NCBI GenBank assembly: GCA_963575745.1
Contig: CAUYUJ010004592.1
Span: 349,540-413,539 of the forward strand
Reading direction: 5' to 3'
Origin: Prorocentrum cordatum
Taxonomy: Eukaryota; Sar; Dinophyceae; Prorocentrales; Prorocentraceae
Length of the DNA stretch: 64,000 nt
A model generated the notes under the pieces. The model had not been told where the DNA came from. It did no database searches and worked only from the letters and a program-made list of their open reading frames with translations. Below, piece after piece: positions 10,047 to 21,612 of the stretch. The position numbers and the translations under genes are program-made. Every line of letters begins with the position of its first letter. Within the stretch, counting starts at the first letter, position 1.

Positions 10047-11350
10047 CCGAGTGGCCGCATGCCCTGGGACGTATCCTGGGAAGCGGCCATAGGGGCCGCT
10101 GGACAGCCCACGGCTGGCGCTGCCACCCCCCGCGGGCGGCTCGACATCCCGAGTGAGCGTATGCCCCGGGACAGCCCGCAGGGGGCATACCCACGGAAGC
10201 GGTCATAGGGACAACCGAAATCACTCCCTGAAACCCCCGCCCGACCCCCCCGACTGCCCCACGACCCCCCCCCGACCCGAACGCCCCCACGACCCACCAC
10301 CAAGACGCCACCCCAAGACGGACCCTACGACTGCCCCCCCGCGGCCGCCCCCGCGACGGCCCCTTCAGCTGCCCCGCCACGACGGCGACGAAGACGACGT
10401 CCGCCACGACGGCGAACACGACCACGCCGAAGCCCCGAAGCCCCTCCCCCTGCGACGCTGACGCCAGCGGCCGTCAGGACGGGCGCGAGGACGGACCGAC
10501 CGACGGTCCAGCCGCCGCCCCTCCCGACGCCCTTCCCGACGCTTTCCCCGACGCCCCGCCCGACGCCCCGCCCCACTCCCCACCCGGCGCTTCGCCCGAC
10601 GACCACCCCACGCCCGAAGGCCCCTGCGATCCCCTGCCCTGCCCGACGCCCCCCCGACACCCTGCCCAACGGCCCCCAAGGTCAAACCCCGAGTGGCAGA
10701 ACGCCCTGTGAGGGAGCCCGTGGGGGGCATACCCAGGGACGCGGCCATAGGGGCCGCTGGCCAGCACATGGCTGGCGCCGCCTCCCCCGCGGGCGGCTCG
10801 ACATCCGCGAGTGGCCGCACGCCCTGAGAGGGAGCCTGCGGGGGGGGGGGGGGCGTATCATGGGAAGCGGCCGTAGGGATCCTGACCCGACACCCACAAC
10901 TGCCACCCGACCCCCACCCCCAGCCGACCCGACTCCCACAACTGCCCCACGCCCCCCTCCAACCCGAACCTCCCCACGACGACCCTCGCGACGGATCCTG
11001 CGACAGCATCCCGGCTGCGGCTCCCGCGACGACCCCGCAACGAACCCCCGCCGCGACGGCGACGAAAACGACGACCGCCACGACGGCGACTACGACCACG
11101 ACGCCCCTCCCCCCTGCGACGCCGACGCCAACGACCGCCAGCACAGGCACGACGACAGACCCCTCCCGACGCCCTTCCCGACGCTTTCCACGACGCCCAG
11201 ACCGACGCCCCGTCCCGCACACTACCCGACGCTGAGCCCGACGGCGGATGACGGCGACGAGGGCGACGACGCTCCCTCCCCCACGACCCCTCGCCCCGAC
11301 GGCCTAGACCTACCTCGGCTTCGCGGGCAGCGCTGCCCACACGGACGGCT
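10047..11350. repeat. Diverged tandem duplication, period about 640-675 bp
   Basis: Two long units begin near 10047 and 10690. Each opens with a GAGTGGC, CGCCCTG, GCGGCCATAGGGGCCGCTGG, GCGGGCGGCTCGACATCC module. Each then runs into a CGACGCC-rich tract containing ACGGCGACGAA and GACGTCCGCCACGACGG-type blocks (about 10379 and 11054). Open frames on both strands reflect the biased composition. Confidence 0.6.
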
Positions 11351-12064
11351 GGACGGTCTACAAGGACGCCCCTCCGACCCACCCTGAGCCTGTCCCCACG
11401 GACGACCCGAGGCATGCCCCCACGACGCTTCCGAGCAAGAGCAATGCTGTGCTGTCGAGGAAATGCTGCACCTGCCTCGCCCCGGGAGCCCGGGAGCGTG
11501 TCGCGGAGAACGGCGGCCCCCCCGGTGGTGTCAAGGAAACGCTACAGCTGCCACGTCCTGGGAGCGTGTCGTTTACAGAGGCCGCGGTGAGGGGCCATCC
11601 CCTGCGCACCACCTGAAGTGTCTTGGAAATATTACACCCGCTAGGTGCGTCTTGGGAGCGCGTTGCGCATCCCTGCCTCTTCGGCGCTCCGCGCGGATTT
11701 CTTGGATGGCGCGCCGCTGAATAGCTCCAAAGGGGGGGGAGGGGGGAACCCTCCCTTTCCCCGATCCGTCGTCGGGGACCCCCTCCCCTCCCCTCCCCCC
11801 CTTTCCCGGTCCGTCGTCGAAGACCCCCCCCCTCCTCCACTTTCCAGGTCCGTCGTCGAGGAACCCCCTGCCCCCCCTTTCAAAAGGGGGGGGGGGTCCG
11901 ACCCCCCACCGCCCACCCTCCCCCTTTGGCCGCCAAATTCGAAGCCCCCCCCCCTTCCTTTCGCCGCGGCGCCCCTTGGCTCCGGAACCCGACCCGTGCC
12001 ACCCCGAACACTACCATCCCGACCACCCGTAATCCGAACCCCAAACCCTAACCCTAGCCCCAAA
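11351..12064. repeat. Short tandem repeats and poly-G/poly-C; telomere-like motif
   Basis: Three diverged units share AGGAAATGCT and GGGAGCGTGTCG blocks (near 11455, 11529 and 11620). Three GTCCGTCGTCGAGGA units follow at 11765-11860. The stretch ends at 12041-12060 in ACCCCAAACCCTAACCCTAG, which resembles degenerate CCCTAAA telomere repeats. Confidence 0.5.
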
Positions 12065-13300
12065 CAGCACTCAGTACTCATTATTCACTACTCACTACCC
12101 ACTACTCACTACTCGCTACTCACTACTCACTTGTCACTACTCACTGCTCACTATTCACGAATCACTACTCACTACCCACTACCCACTACCCACTACCCAC
12201 TATTCACTACTCACTACTCACTACTCGCTACTCCCAACTCGCTACTCCCAACCTATCCACTACGCAATACGTCCTACGCATTAAACACTACTCACTACTC
12301 ACTACTCATTCATCACTAATCATTACCCAGTAGCCACTATCCACAACTCACTACTGAGTACTCACAAGTCACTACTCACCACTCACTGCCCACGAGTCAC
12401 TACTCACTATCCGCTGCTCGCTACTCGCTACTCCCTACTCCGTACACAGTACTCACTGCTCACTACTCGCTACTCACTACTCACTGGTCGCTACTTCCTA
12501 CTCGCTACTCGCTAACCGATACGCAGTATTCACTACCCACCACGCAATACTAAATACTCACTACTCCCTACTCCCTGCTCACTGGTCACGTCCCTACTAA
12601 ATACTCACTACTCAGTACCCACGACTCACTACTCACGCCTCACTACTCACTACTCGCTACTCTCTACTCGCTACTCCCTACGCGCTACCCGCTACTCATT
12701 ACCCACTTCTCACTTTTCACTACTCACTAATCACTACTCCCTAGTCACTACTCACTAGTCACTACTCACTACTCACGACTCGCTACTCCCTACTCGCTAC
12801 TCACTACTCCCTACTCACTACTCGCTACTGACTACTCTCTCCTCACTGTTCATTTCTCGCAATGCCCTACTCGCTACTCACTATTCACTACTGGCTACTC
12901 CCTACTCGCTACTCATTACTCACTACCCACCCCCCACTACCCTTTACTCAGTACTCAGTACTCACTGCTCACTACTCGCTACTCCCTACTCGCTACTCAA
13001 TGCTCCCCACTCACCACTCACTACTGACTACTCCCTCCTCCTTACTCACTACTCACAATGCCCTACTCGCTACTCACTATTCACTACTCTCTACTCCCTA
13101 CTCGCTACTCACTACTCACTAGTCACTCCCCACTACCCAGTTCTCACTACTCACTACTCAGTACTTACTACCCACTGCGCACTACTCTCTACTCACTACT
13201 CACTCCTCACTACTCGCTACTATCTACTTACTACTCACTATTCACTAGTCAAAACTCCCTACTCACTACTCACTAGTCTCTACTCACTACTCTCTACTCA
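12065..13300. repeat. 7-bp CACTACT minisatellite
   Basis: About 1.2 kb is built from CTACTCA heptamers with variants such as CTACTCG and CTACTCC. It encodes only Leu/Thr/Tyr/Ser-rich repeat frames. It directly follows the telomere-like CCCTAACCCTA motif and shares its 7-bp period. Confidence 0.9.
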
Positions 13301-13622
13301 CTATCCCGAGGCCAACCCCCCCCCTTGCGGGAGAGGCCCCCTCCCCAGCCCCCTGTTCGGCGCAAAGGGGGGGAGGGGGGGGGGTTCGACCCCCGCCCCT
13401 CCCTCCAGCGCCAAGGGGGGGAGGGGGGGGAGGGTTCGGACCCTCCCTTCAAGGGAATTGGGGGGGGGGGGTCGGACCCCCCCCCGTTAAGTGGGGGAGG
13501 GGGGGGGATGGGTTGAAAATCTCACCCCACCTTTGAAGGGGGGGAGGGGGGTGGGTTCTGCGAGCACCCCCCTCTTTTGTGTATTCAGGGTCATCCACTG
13601 GCGCGCTTTCGATTTCTTGGAT
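13301..13622. repeat. Poly-G runs, quadruplex-prone
   Basis: Successive runs of seven or more G or C lie between 13315 and 13560, separated by short CTCCCTTCAA-type spacers. The plus strand could form G-quadruplexes. No gene is seen. Confidence 0.6.
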
Positions 13623-13771
13623 CTGCGCCTGGGCACCACAAATCCAAGGATCCCCTCATATTTTCCAACAGTTGCTGTTTTTTTCGTCTTCCCCCCCACT
13701 TCCCATATGTTCCCATATTTTCCTGGGACTCGACGATGAATTGTGTCTGCGTGTTTTGTTTCCCCTCCTGA
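13623..13771 (+). mobile_element. Interspersed element, family A, copy 1
   Basis: The body carries the family hallmarks: CATATTTTCC repeats, GTCTTCCCCCCACTTCCCAT, then TCGACGATGAATTGTGTCTG and a CCTCCTGA end. The left end is degraded and its boundary is approximate. Confidence 0.6.
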
Positions 13772-14247
13772 CTCTCTCTGTCTCTCGGGCCTCTGCCCGA
13801 GCCAGTTTGCGTGGTGCGCTGCGCTCTCTGCCGGACCTGGAGAAACTCCGCCCCCCCCCCCCCCCCCCGCGGATAGGGGGCTGGCTCAGGCGGGAAAGAG
13901 AAACCTTGAATCGACGATGCATCACTGATAAATCGGCAGATGGGCTCTCGATCGCGAGCCCCCCACGCGTCTGGGCGGAGTTGGGCATGAGGGCCCCGAT
14001 CGGCGACGCATGGGCGATGTAGGGTCGACGCCTCCCCTCTCAGCGAAGATCCCCCCCCCTGTCGCCAGCTACACTCCATAAGGAGCATGGGCAACAGGTG
14101 GCCTTTGGTTAGCGGCTTTGGGTGGGCGCGGGGGGGCCAGACCCCCAGCGCGCAAGCCGCTGCTGTATCGGATCCTGCCCCGCGGCTACGGGACGCCAAT
14201 GGGCCCGTTCCGCACCAGCAGAAGCAACTCCAGCGCAGGGTCACTCC
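13772..14247. other. Unassigned G+C-rich sequence
   Basis: I find no recognisable gene. Open frames on the two strands are equally plausible. Confidence 0.4.
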
Positions 14248-14377
14248 TCGCTATCGCTCGGACGTCCATTCCTCGTGTATGTTTCGGTTTCGTGCATGTT
14301 TTTTTCGCCAACTGATCAAGGATGCTCCTCGATGGTCCTCGCCGAATGAAAGATGCACACGTCATAGCGATGCCAAG
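14248..14377 (+). mobile_element. MITE-like element, family F, copy 2 (empty site)
   Basis: This 130-bp copy is closely similar to 2564-2693. Flanking repeats ACTCC (14243-14247) and ACTCT (14378-14382) match at 4 of 5 positions. The AGATGCACACGTC segment is intact, so it lacks the M insertion. Confidence 0.75.
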
Positions 14378-14399
14378 ACTCTGACGGGCAGTCGATGAC

Positions 14400-14545
14400 G
14401 GCGCCCCTGAGTGGGGAAACCAAGAGGTACCGATACCGCCGCTCCCTGGACCTCTCCCGGGTTGCGTTCTGACCAGGATCTCGAGGCGAATCCAGCGGTG
14501 GCAACGAGAGGCTGCGAGGAAGGCGAAAAAAGGGAAAACGGGCGA
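14400..14545 (-). repeat. Interspersed repeat, family P, copy 1
   Basis: The plus strand contains GGGGAAACCAAGAGGTACCG, ACCGC, CTCCCTGGACC and a closing ATCCAGCGGTGGCAACGAG. The same order of blocks occurs at 21985-22085 and 53553-53700. The closing block resembles leader sequences just inside some LTR retrotransposons, but no LTR was identified. Confidence 0.5.
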
Positions 14546-14793
14546 AGGGCAGCAGTCTTCTGATGTTCCAACCGACGCCTTGATCACCTAACAGAACTTC
14601 GAGCACCAAGAAAGTACCGACACTGGAGTGTTTTGACGTGTCGGGCCCTGGGAGGCGGTACTCGTTCGACACTGTCTCGGTATACTGTTCTGGGTGCTCG
14701 ACCTTATTTCTGGGACGTGGTGCTTAAGTACGATGGGAGCAACGTGGCGGTATGAGTACGTTTTCCTCCTCTGACTGAGCCTCCTCCCGTCTG

Positions 14794-15026
14794 TCGGGGA
14801 TCTTCTGACCCGGGTCAGCGGGAAACCAAAAACCTGCAATGCAGAACAAAAAACTGCAACGCAGGTCTTCGCAAACCCGGGTCCGCCAAGATGCGCGGGC
14901 GCGCCTCGCGGCCACGAGCGGCTCGCTAACCCCGGGTCAGCCAGAGGGGGTCTTCGCAGGATCCTGCAGGGTCCGGTGCCCTGGCTGACCCCCGTTTGCA
15001 TTGACCCCCGTCTCTTCGAGCCCCCA
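14794..15026 (+). mobile_element. Family C element, copy 2 (diverged)
   Basis: The left end TCGGGGATCTTCTGACCC is perfect, and the right third carries the family GACCCCCGTTTGCATTGACC blocks. The middle (CCTGCAATGCAG, AACTGCAACGCAG) is not shared, and no convincing TSD is present. It may be a chimeric or rearranged copy. Confidence 0.6.
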
Positions 15027-15232
15027 TCCCGTGTGGCCGACGGCTGCGGCGCCGGCGGGGAGCTCCCGCGCGGCCGCCGCGGCGGGCCCGAGGGCCCCGC
15101 GGGGAGCTCCCGCGCGGCCGGCCGCGGTCGCTGCGGGCCCTCGGCGCCCCGCGCGGCCGCCGCTCAGACGGCCGCGCGGGGTGGCGCGCAGCTCACCCTG
15201 GCGCGGCAGGGGCCGGCCGCCGCCGTCGCTAG

Positions 15233-15393
15233 TGAAGGGGCACTGGGACACACAAAGAAGTACACACAAATAGCAGGATTCCCCATAGTTTCCTACATTT
15301 TCTGGGTTTTTGTCTTCCCCCCAATTCCCATATTTTCCAATATTTTCCGGGGAGTCGACGATTCATTGTGTCTGTGTGTTTTTTCCCCTCCTG
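15233..15393 (+). mobile_element. Interspersed element, family A, copy 2
   Basis: It runs from TGAAGGGGCACTGGGACACA to CCTCCTGA, with paired CCCATATTTTCC blocks and CGACGATTCATTGTGTCTG. Its right end abuts a family B element, so the flanking duplication cannot be read. Confidence 0.75.
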
Positions 15394-15586
15394 ATAGATG
15401 GGGTCGGAGGATCGCGCCGCATCGCCGATGCATCGGCGATGCGGCTCGATGTGGAGCCCGACTTGCTCCACGATGGCGTCGCCGACGCATCGCCGATGTC
15501 GCCGATGCATCGCCGATGCATCAGCGACGTATCGCCGATGTATCGGCGATGCGGCGCGATCCTCTGACCCCATCTACTCCGTGTAG
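15394..15586. mobile_element. Palindromic element, family B, copy 1
   Basis: The inverted ends are GATGGGGTCGGAGGATCGCG and its complement at the right. Between them are five or six CATCGCCGATG palindromic units arranged as a larger hairpin. There are no coding features. Confidence 0.75.
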
Positions 15587-16224
15587 GAGTCCTAGGGTCG
15601 CAGACTGCCGTGGCTTCCCCGCCCCTTTTGGTGGCAGCGGCTGCTCGCTCAGGGCTGCCCTGGTGCGCTGTGGGGAGCCGAACGACGCTCACTGCCTACG
15701 ATGAGGGCATCGGATAAGAAGCCACCAGCGTTCCTTTCTCAAGAGACCCAGGGTGCGGAAGCCGGTGGAACACCAAGTGAGGCTTGGCCATGGACATCGC
15801 CGCCGCCCTCATCAGATAAGGGAGCGTCCAGGGTCTGACACCTCCTGGGCACATTCCTGAACGAACGCCTCCACCCTATTCCGATCGATCGAGTAAGCTC
15901 AGCAGCCTGTGGCAAGGTCTCAGGCAAGGTGGAGGAGGACGAGGCGGACGATTAGTATTGGGAGGAGAGCAGCATGAAGGAGAGCTTAAGCAACAGGCCG
16001 ATAGCCGTGATGCGAGTTCCATGGACAGCGATTCCGCGTGATTGATGCTGGCCCCTGCCGCTTGACGGAGGCGAGGGGATCCGAGCGGCTTGCTGGCGAT
16101 ACCGTGCTGCCGAAGGTATCGCCAAGAGAGCGAGGCAACGGCACTGCCTGCTGTGGAATAGCTCTTGCAAATCGGATGGAAGGAGCCAAACAATAATTCC
16201 ACAAGTTGGCGATGCCCGTCTTCC
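15587..16224. other. Unassigned; downstream flank of the beta-helix gene
   Basis: No repeat family or protein is recognised. The part next to 16225 is presumably the 3' untranslated region of the minus-strand gene. Confidence 0.4.
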
Positions 16225-17940
16225 TCAAGTCCGGGCCCGCTTGGCTAGACTCGCCTCGGTCTCCAGCGCCGCTGCTGGCGTCTCCGCAACTCTATCCTGC
16301 GCTAGCTCGCGCGTCTCAAGAGACACCACATTGTCCTCGATCAGGGCAACCGCACTGGGGTGGAGCGCGATGCCCGAGCTCTTTGATCGGGCAACAACTC
16401 TGTTACCCCGCACAGTGCCGCCAGCTGCTGCAGTAAGCATGATGGCCGCTTTCCCATGGCGCTCCAACATATTGTTCTCCACAGTAGGCTTCGCCTCCTC
16501 ACACACCAGGATGCCACAGCCCTCGTTATCTGACAGCCGGTTGCCCCGCACGAGGCACCGGGTCTGGTCCCGGAGAGCGATGCCCGTACCAGGCCTCTGC
16601 TGCCCCCTCACCTCGTTGCCCTCTACGATGGGGCTGGCGGTGTGGCGCACCAGGATGCCGTAGCCGTCGTTGCCATCGAAGGTGTTGCCCAGCACGCACG
16701 GCGCAGCCTTATCCTGGACGACCAGGGCCGCGCGGTATGCCCCCTTGGTGACTGGCGCCTGGCCCAGCGCCCTCGCCGCATCCGCGGCGTCTGCGGCCTC
16801 GGCCGCTGCGGCCGCTGCCGCGGCCCGCGCCTTAAGGACAGCGGGCGCGGGCACGGAGCCGCCGGCCTCTGCCGCATCGGCCGCCGCGGCCGTGGACGCG
16901 GCCGCGGCGGAGGTCCTCAGGCACTGGACCTGCGCGTCGATGCGGAGCCTGTCCTGCGAGCTGCCGGCGTGCTTGCGGTTCTCCCGGAAGCGGTTGCCCT
17001 GTATCGTGGGCCGCGCGGCACCGCTGACCAGGATGCCGATGCCCAGGTTCCCCTCCAGGAGGTTGGACGCTATCACGCCGCACGCATCCTGGCCGACCAC
17101 GATGGCTGGCATCGTGTGGACGCGGAGGGTATTCCCCTCGACGAGCGGGTGGGCCTGATTGACCAGGTGAATGCCGCCGCCCTGATTGCCCTCGAAGGTG
17201 TTAGCCTTGATGACGCCGGCCGCGCGGTCGCGGAGGACGATTGCAGTAAGGCGGTTGCTAGTAAATCTGTTGTCCTCCACGACTGGTGTCGCGTCGTCGC
17301 GGACGTCGATGGCGCTGCGGTGGTTGGCCTCGAACGAGCACCGCCTGACAAGGCCCGAGGCAGACTCGCGGAATACCACCGCTGTCTTCTTCATGTCAGC
17401 GAAATGGGTGTCGACCACCGCGGCGCTCGCAGACCCAGACACGACGACGCCGCCACCGTGCTGCGAGGACAGACGGCAGCCCGCGAGGCGCGCGGCGCCG
17501 CTGTCCACTGCCACGCACTCGCGCTCGCTGGCGATGCGGAAGCCGCGCACCTCTGGCGGCACCAGCGCCTGCGGGTCCGCTGCGAACCTCACCGGCACGG
17601 CCCCGCCCGCGCTCACCAGCGTCGCCTCACCCCGGCGCTCCGCCACGAGCGCCACCGGGCCGCTCAGGGCCAGCTGTGCGGTGACGGTGTACGACCCCGG
17701 CGAGACGAGCACGGTGCTCGGCGGCCACGCCGGCGCCAGCGCCAGGGCCGCGCCCACGCTCGCGCAGTCGCGCGGCACGCGCACGGCTTGGCGCAGGAAG
17801 CCCCACACCGCGGCCTCGACGCTCTGCTGGAAGAGGCCGGGCTCCCTCGCCGGCAGCAGCGCCCGGCACGTCCTGCGCACAGCCTCCCTGCGCAGCCACT
17901 GCAGGAGCAGGGGCGGCACCCCGGGCGGGGCGGCGTCCAT
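16225..17940 (-). CDS. Right-handed parallel beta-helix repeat protein
   Basis: This 571-residue protein is encoded without introns. Residues 73-135 (TVLVSPGSYTV, a Val/Ala-rich turn, then VRGFRI) resemble the entry strands of pectin-lyase-fold proteins. From about 140 to 330 and again from 400 to 540 there are repeated turns of about 23 residues with the signature G-I-hydrophobic-V, P-hydrophobic-V-E-x-N-x-F, such as PVVEDNRFTSNRLTAIVL (219-236) and PIVEGNEVRGQQ (437-448). These match PbH1/CASH repeats of the kind found in FBXO11-like and carbohydrate-active proteins. An Ala-rich insert (339-395) splits the helix. There is no signal peptide or membrane span; the C-terminus is basic (AKRART). 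The start at 17940 is the first Met in the open frame. No catalytic residues can be assigned, so binding or scaffold roles are as likely as lyase activity. The antisense strand is also long and open but makes no domain. Confidence 0.88.
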   Translation of the reverse strand: MDAAPPGVPPLLLQWLRREAVRRTCRALLPAREPGLFQQSVEAAVWGFLRQAVRVPRDCASVGAALALAPAWPPSTVLVSPGSYTVTAQLALSGPVALVAERRGEATLVSAGGAVPVRFAADPQALVPPEVRGFRIASERECVAVDSGAARLAGCRLSSQHGGGVVVSGSASAAVVDTHFADMKKTAVVFRESASGLVRRCSFEANHRSAIDVRDDATPVVEDNRFTSNRLTAIVLRDRAAGVIKANTFEGNQGGGIHLVNQAHPLVEGNTLRVHTMPAIVVGQDACGVIASNLLEGNLGIGILVSGAARPTIQGNRFRENRKHAGSSQDRLRIDAQVQCLRTSAAAASTAAAADAAEAGGSVPAPAVLKARAAAAAAAAEAADAADAARALGQAPVTKGAYRAALVVQDKAAPCVLGNTFDGNDGYGILVRHTASPIVEGNEVRGQQRPGTGIALRDQTRCLVRGNRLSDNEGCGILVCEEAKPTVENNMLERHGKAAIMLTAAAGGTVRGNRVVARSKSSGIALHPSAVALIEDNVVSLETRELAQDRVAETPAAALETEASLAKRART

Positions 17941-17983
17941 GAGCGCCTGGGCCCTGCATGGCAGGACGGGGCTGCAGGGCCGT

Positions 17984-18003
17984 GCGGAGCCGAAGGTCTA
18001 CGG
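17984..18003 (-). other. Possible weak spliced-leader relict
   Basis: On the minus strand, CCGTAGACCTTCGGCTCCGC lies 43 nt upstream of the beta-helix gene start. It shares the CCGTAG and GGCTC blocks of the dinoflagellate spliced leader but needs a one-base gap and matches only about 14 of 21 positions. It could be coincidence. Confidence 0.25.
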
Positions 18004-18780
18004 ACTCCACTCCTGTGCGTCGTTCTCGACAGAGGCTCTGCTGCTGGCAGGATCAGCCGGCGTCGAATCAGGACGCCGGGTCGCATCGAAATGTGCGTCG
18101 TAGCGGCCTGCATCGGCACGACGTCGGGATCAAGTCAGGTCGGCCGCGCCAAGAGACACATCATCGTCATACAAGTAGCGGGCCGCTTCGGATCGTCGGA
18201 ATGTCAGAACCGAATCGGATTGAGCTGGCCACCGTATGGAGCTGGCCAACAGCGATATCGAATCGGATCGATTGGATCGAAGACCCTGCTGTTGGGTCCT
18301 CGTCTCGAGCTGCACTCGGCGCCGAGCCAAGCCTTCCTGGTCCACCCCTTACCCTCAGCCTTGCACCTTGCTGCCCACCTTGAACTTATGACTTTCGCGA
18401 GACCCCGCCTCGTTTCTCTCCTCCTCCTTCCCTGCTTCCTCCCTCCTACTCATGTCTGGCATCCGCGTGGCCGATCGCGTGATCTGTGAGAGCCACGTGG
18501 CCAGAGCACCTTGCGAGAGGCCCGTCCTCTCCTGCTCCGCCTGCGGACTCTGCCCGACACGCGAGAGAGGTGTGTTGAGAGGGTTGCCGGGACCCTGCCG
18601 TCCTGCCCTGCGCCCATGGCGTGTTGGAACAAGCTCCCGCTCGCGGAGTGCGGGATTTGGCCAGAGCGCTCGCAGGTTGCAAGAGCCTTTATTGAGCCGA
18701 GCCGCCAGCTGCCTCGGAACAGCCATCAGAAGAGGGGCCAAACAGAGCTACCGGACTCTGTCTAAAACAGGGCTAGGATC
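18004..18780. other. Unassigned upstream flank
   Basis: I see no gene or repeat family here. The segment 18370-18450 is pyrimidine-rich on the plus strand. Confidence 0.4.
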
Positions 18781-18905
18781 GGGATAAATCGCTCCAGAGC
18801 GTTTCGGAGCGCTCTCAGAGCGTTCCGGAACGCTCTGGAGCGGCCGCGGCGCCCAATACATCCTCCAGACCCGCCGATTCTCAGAGATTTCGAGTTATCC
18901 CGATC
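18781..18905 (-). repeat. Interspersed palindromic repeat, family L, copy 1
   Basis: The block contains CGCTCCAGAGCGTTTCGGAG and its inverted partner ending AACGCTCTGGAGCG, followed by GGCCGCGGCGCCCAATACAT and CTCAGAGATTTCGAG. Related copies in the opposite orientation lie at 30705-30795 and 50672-50767. Confidence 0.6.
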
Positions 18906-19111
18906 CGATTTTGTCCCGATCTTCGCGTCGTTTTCCTGTCCACCCAGGGGAAGCCACTCCGTCCTGCTCCTCCTGGGCCACCCTCGTGGAGGTTCCCACC
19001 CCAGCGGGGAGTGCCGACACCGCTCCATCAGGGGCGGGCATGTGCTGTGCACCTGGGCCGGTTCGGGGCCACCCCTTGCGAAGACAAGCGTTGATCCGCG
19101 AACGAAGAGAC

Positions 19112-19146
<35 letters not shown>

Positions 19147-20570
19147 AAAAAAAAACTCCAACGCGACTCCACTGGGCGTGGACCCGCACTGCGCCCAGGC
19201 CCGTCTTGGGCCCCCCCCTCGCAGTGAGAGCTGCCGGCCTGCACGGCGACCTCCCGCGCGGGTCTCTGGCGCGGGCGGGCGCGCTGCGCTTGGGGCGGGC
19301 CTCTCTCGGGGGCCACTCGTCACGGGAGCCCTCCCGCCCCTCAGGGCTCAGGCAACAGGAGTCCCGGAGAGGGGGCGAACGCACGCCGTGCCCGCGCTGG
19401 TCGGGGCTCCCCCCGGCGCACGGACTCCCATCCCGGAGGGAGCCCTGACAGAGCACCACTCCACCATCTACCGCCCAAGGTGGCTCCCACATTGTCGCAT
19501 TCGCGTCTGGCACCAAGAAGACCCATTGCGCGGATCATTCCTATGGTTGCCCTGGGAGCTTCAGTCAGGGCTTTCATGGGGCGCCTGGAAGGGGATCGGC
19601 ATTGCATACCATATCTCAACCCCTCGTTAGTGGCTCAGCGCAAGCTGTCACCGGCTAGCACGATGCAAGCAACCAGACATCACTCACGCGGCTGGGCCCC
19701 GCATCGTATTCGTGTGGAGTGCCGGGGAGAGGGATGGATCAGGACGAGGGAGGCGGAGCGTGGAGGAGGAGGACGAGAAATAGTGACGGTGAGTGACATG
19801 CGGCAGAGGAGGGCCATGAGCACGAGGAAATGATTACTCAATGACTATGAGCGAAGAAGTCAGGAGGGGAGTCGTAGCGATGAACTCCCTGTGGGGCACG
19901 AGCTTTGTGAGGGGTGTCCCGCCATAAGCGCGGCAGCGCAGTGCGAACGCCTCCACTTGGCCCAGCCATGGGGTCCCCTGTGGGGGCCGAGTCGTGAAGG
20001 CTGCGCAAGATGGGCCGAAGGCCAGGGGACAGAGGCGACACGGTGTTCTGTCTCTGTCCAGCCTCGCGGCGCTCTTCGAGCGGTTCTGATCTACTCCAGA
20101 TTTCGTAATAAAAGGGAGGGGGTCACAACCCTCTCAGACGAGAAGTTTTAGACCCCCCCAGACCCTCCACGAAAGAGCGGCCCTTTGCCCAGACCCCCCC
20201 CGAACCCTCAAGACAGCTCAAATCAGACCCCCCCAAATGTGTGACCCCCACCACTTTACTGTGGAATCCGGAGAAATCGTCGGCCTGCCTTCGTGCGCTT
20301 CACGGCTCTCTCGCGGCCTTCCGGGGGCCTCCCGATCCCCCTTGCAGGGTCGGCGGAACCGGCTGCAGGGCGTCTCCAATAAACGCAGTGACGCGGTGCG
20401 AACGCCTGCGCCTGGCCTGGGCATGGGGTTCCATTTGGGGGCCGGGTCGTTCAGGGTGTGCCGACATGAACGGGGCGACGCTATGCGAACCGTGTGAGCA
20501 CATGCCGAGGTGGAGTGTGCCGAAGTGGGCGAAGCGACGTTAAGTTTGCGATCGCCCTACCCCCCCTCCC
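18906..20570. other. Unassigned, with a GA tract and diverged repeats
   Basis: A (GA)n tract followed by poly-A lies at about 19108-19155. Two diverged copies of an 80-bp block (TGCGAACGCCT, TGGCC, CATGGGGT, GGGGGCC, GGTCGT) sit at about 19938-20005 and 20397-20463. No protein family is recognised in either strand. Confidence 0.4.
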
Positions 20571-21012
<442 letters not shown>

Positions 21013-21344
21013 TACGGACGCGCAGCGGCTTGCCCTGGGCTACGACGCTCGAAAAAAGTGTGTGTGCGTACGTGTGTGTGCGGCGCGCGATCTGAGACAA
21101 CGATCGCTTCGATGACAGAAGTGCGTGCGTGCGTAGTTTTACCCGCCTCCTCTGGTAGCGCTCGGTGGCTTCGCCACTGCACTACCCGTTTTCCATCACC
21201 GCGCGGTGCTTCGATCCTGGATGTGCCTACGTTCGCCTTCCTGGCTCCCTGACCCCGCACTTCTTTACAAAGAAACTTATTCGTGTTATTCATATCCCCT
21301 TGTCATGCGTCCGTGGTTTGAATTCAGCCGCGCGTCGGAGGAAC

Positions 21345-21485
21345 ACGCGCGTGTGTGTGCGTGTGTGTAAGAGTGCGTGCGTGTGAGTGTGTGTGTGTGT
21401 GTGTATGTGCGTGCGTGCGTGCGTTCGTGCGTGCGCGCGTGTGTTTGTGTGTGTGTGTGTGCGTGTGTGTGCGTGTGTGTAAGAG

Positions 21486-21518
<33 letters not shown>

Positions 21519-21532
21519 GTGTGTGTGTGTAT

Positions 21533-21564
<32 letters not shown>

Positions 21565-21612
21565 CTTGTGTTTGTGTTTGTGTGTGTGTGTGCTTGTGTG
21601 TGCGTGTCTCTC
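21345..21612. repeat. (GT)n/(GTGC)n microsatellite with central (TA)n
   Basis: GT-rich repeats resume here, with GTGC blocks near 21410-21440 and 21486-21520 and a 22-bp (TA)n at about 21533-21553. A shared TGTGTAAGAGTGCGTGCGTG block near 21365 and 21475 indicates an internal duplication of about 110 bp. Confidence 0.9.

Noticed and set aside
12041-12060. True telomere
   Set aside because: Only about two degenerate CCCTAA units are present and unique sequence continues on both sides.
14176-14200. CCGTAGCC (minus strand) as a leader relict
   Set aside because: The match ends after eight bases and no gene follows.
16642-18489. 615-residue plus-strand open frame
   Set aside because: It is antisense to the beta-helix gene; the minus strand shows clear repeats with conserved turn residues.
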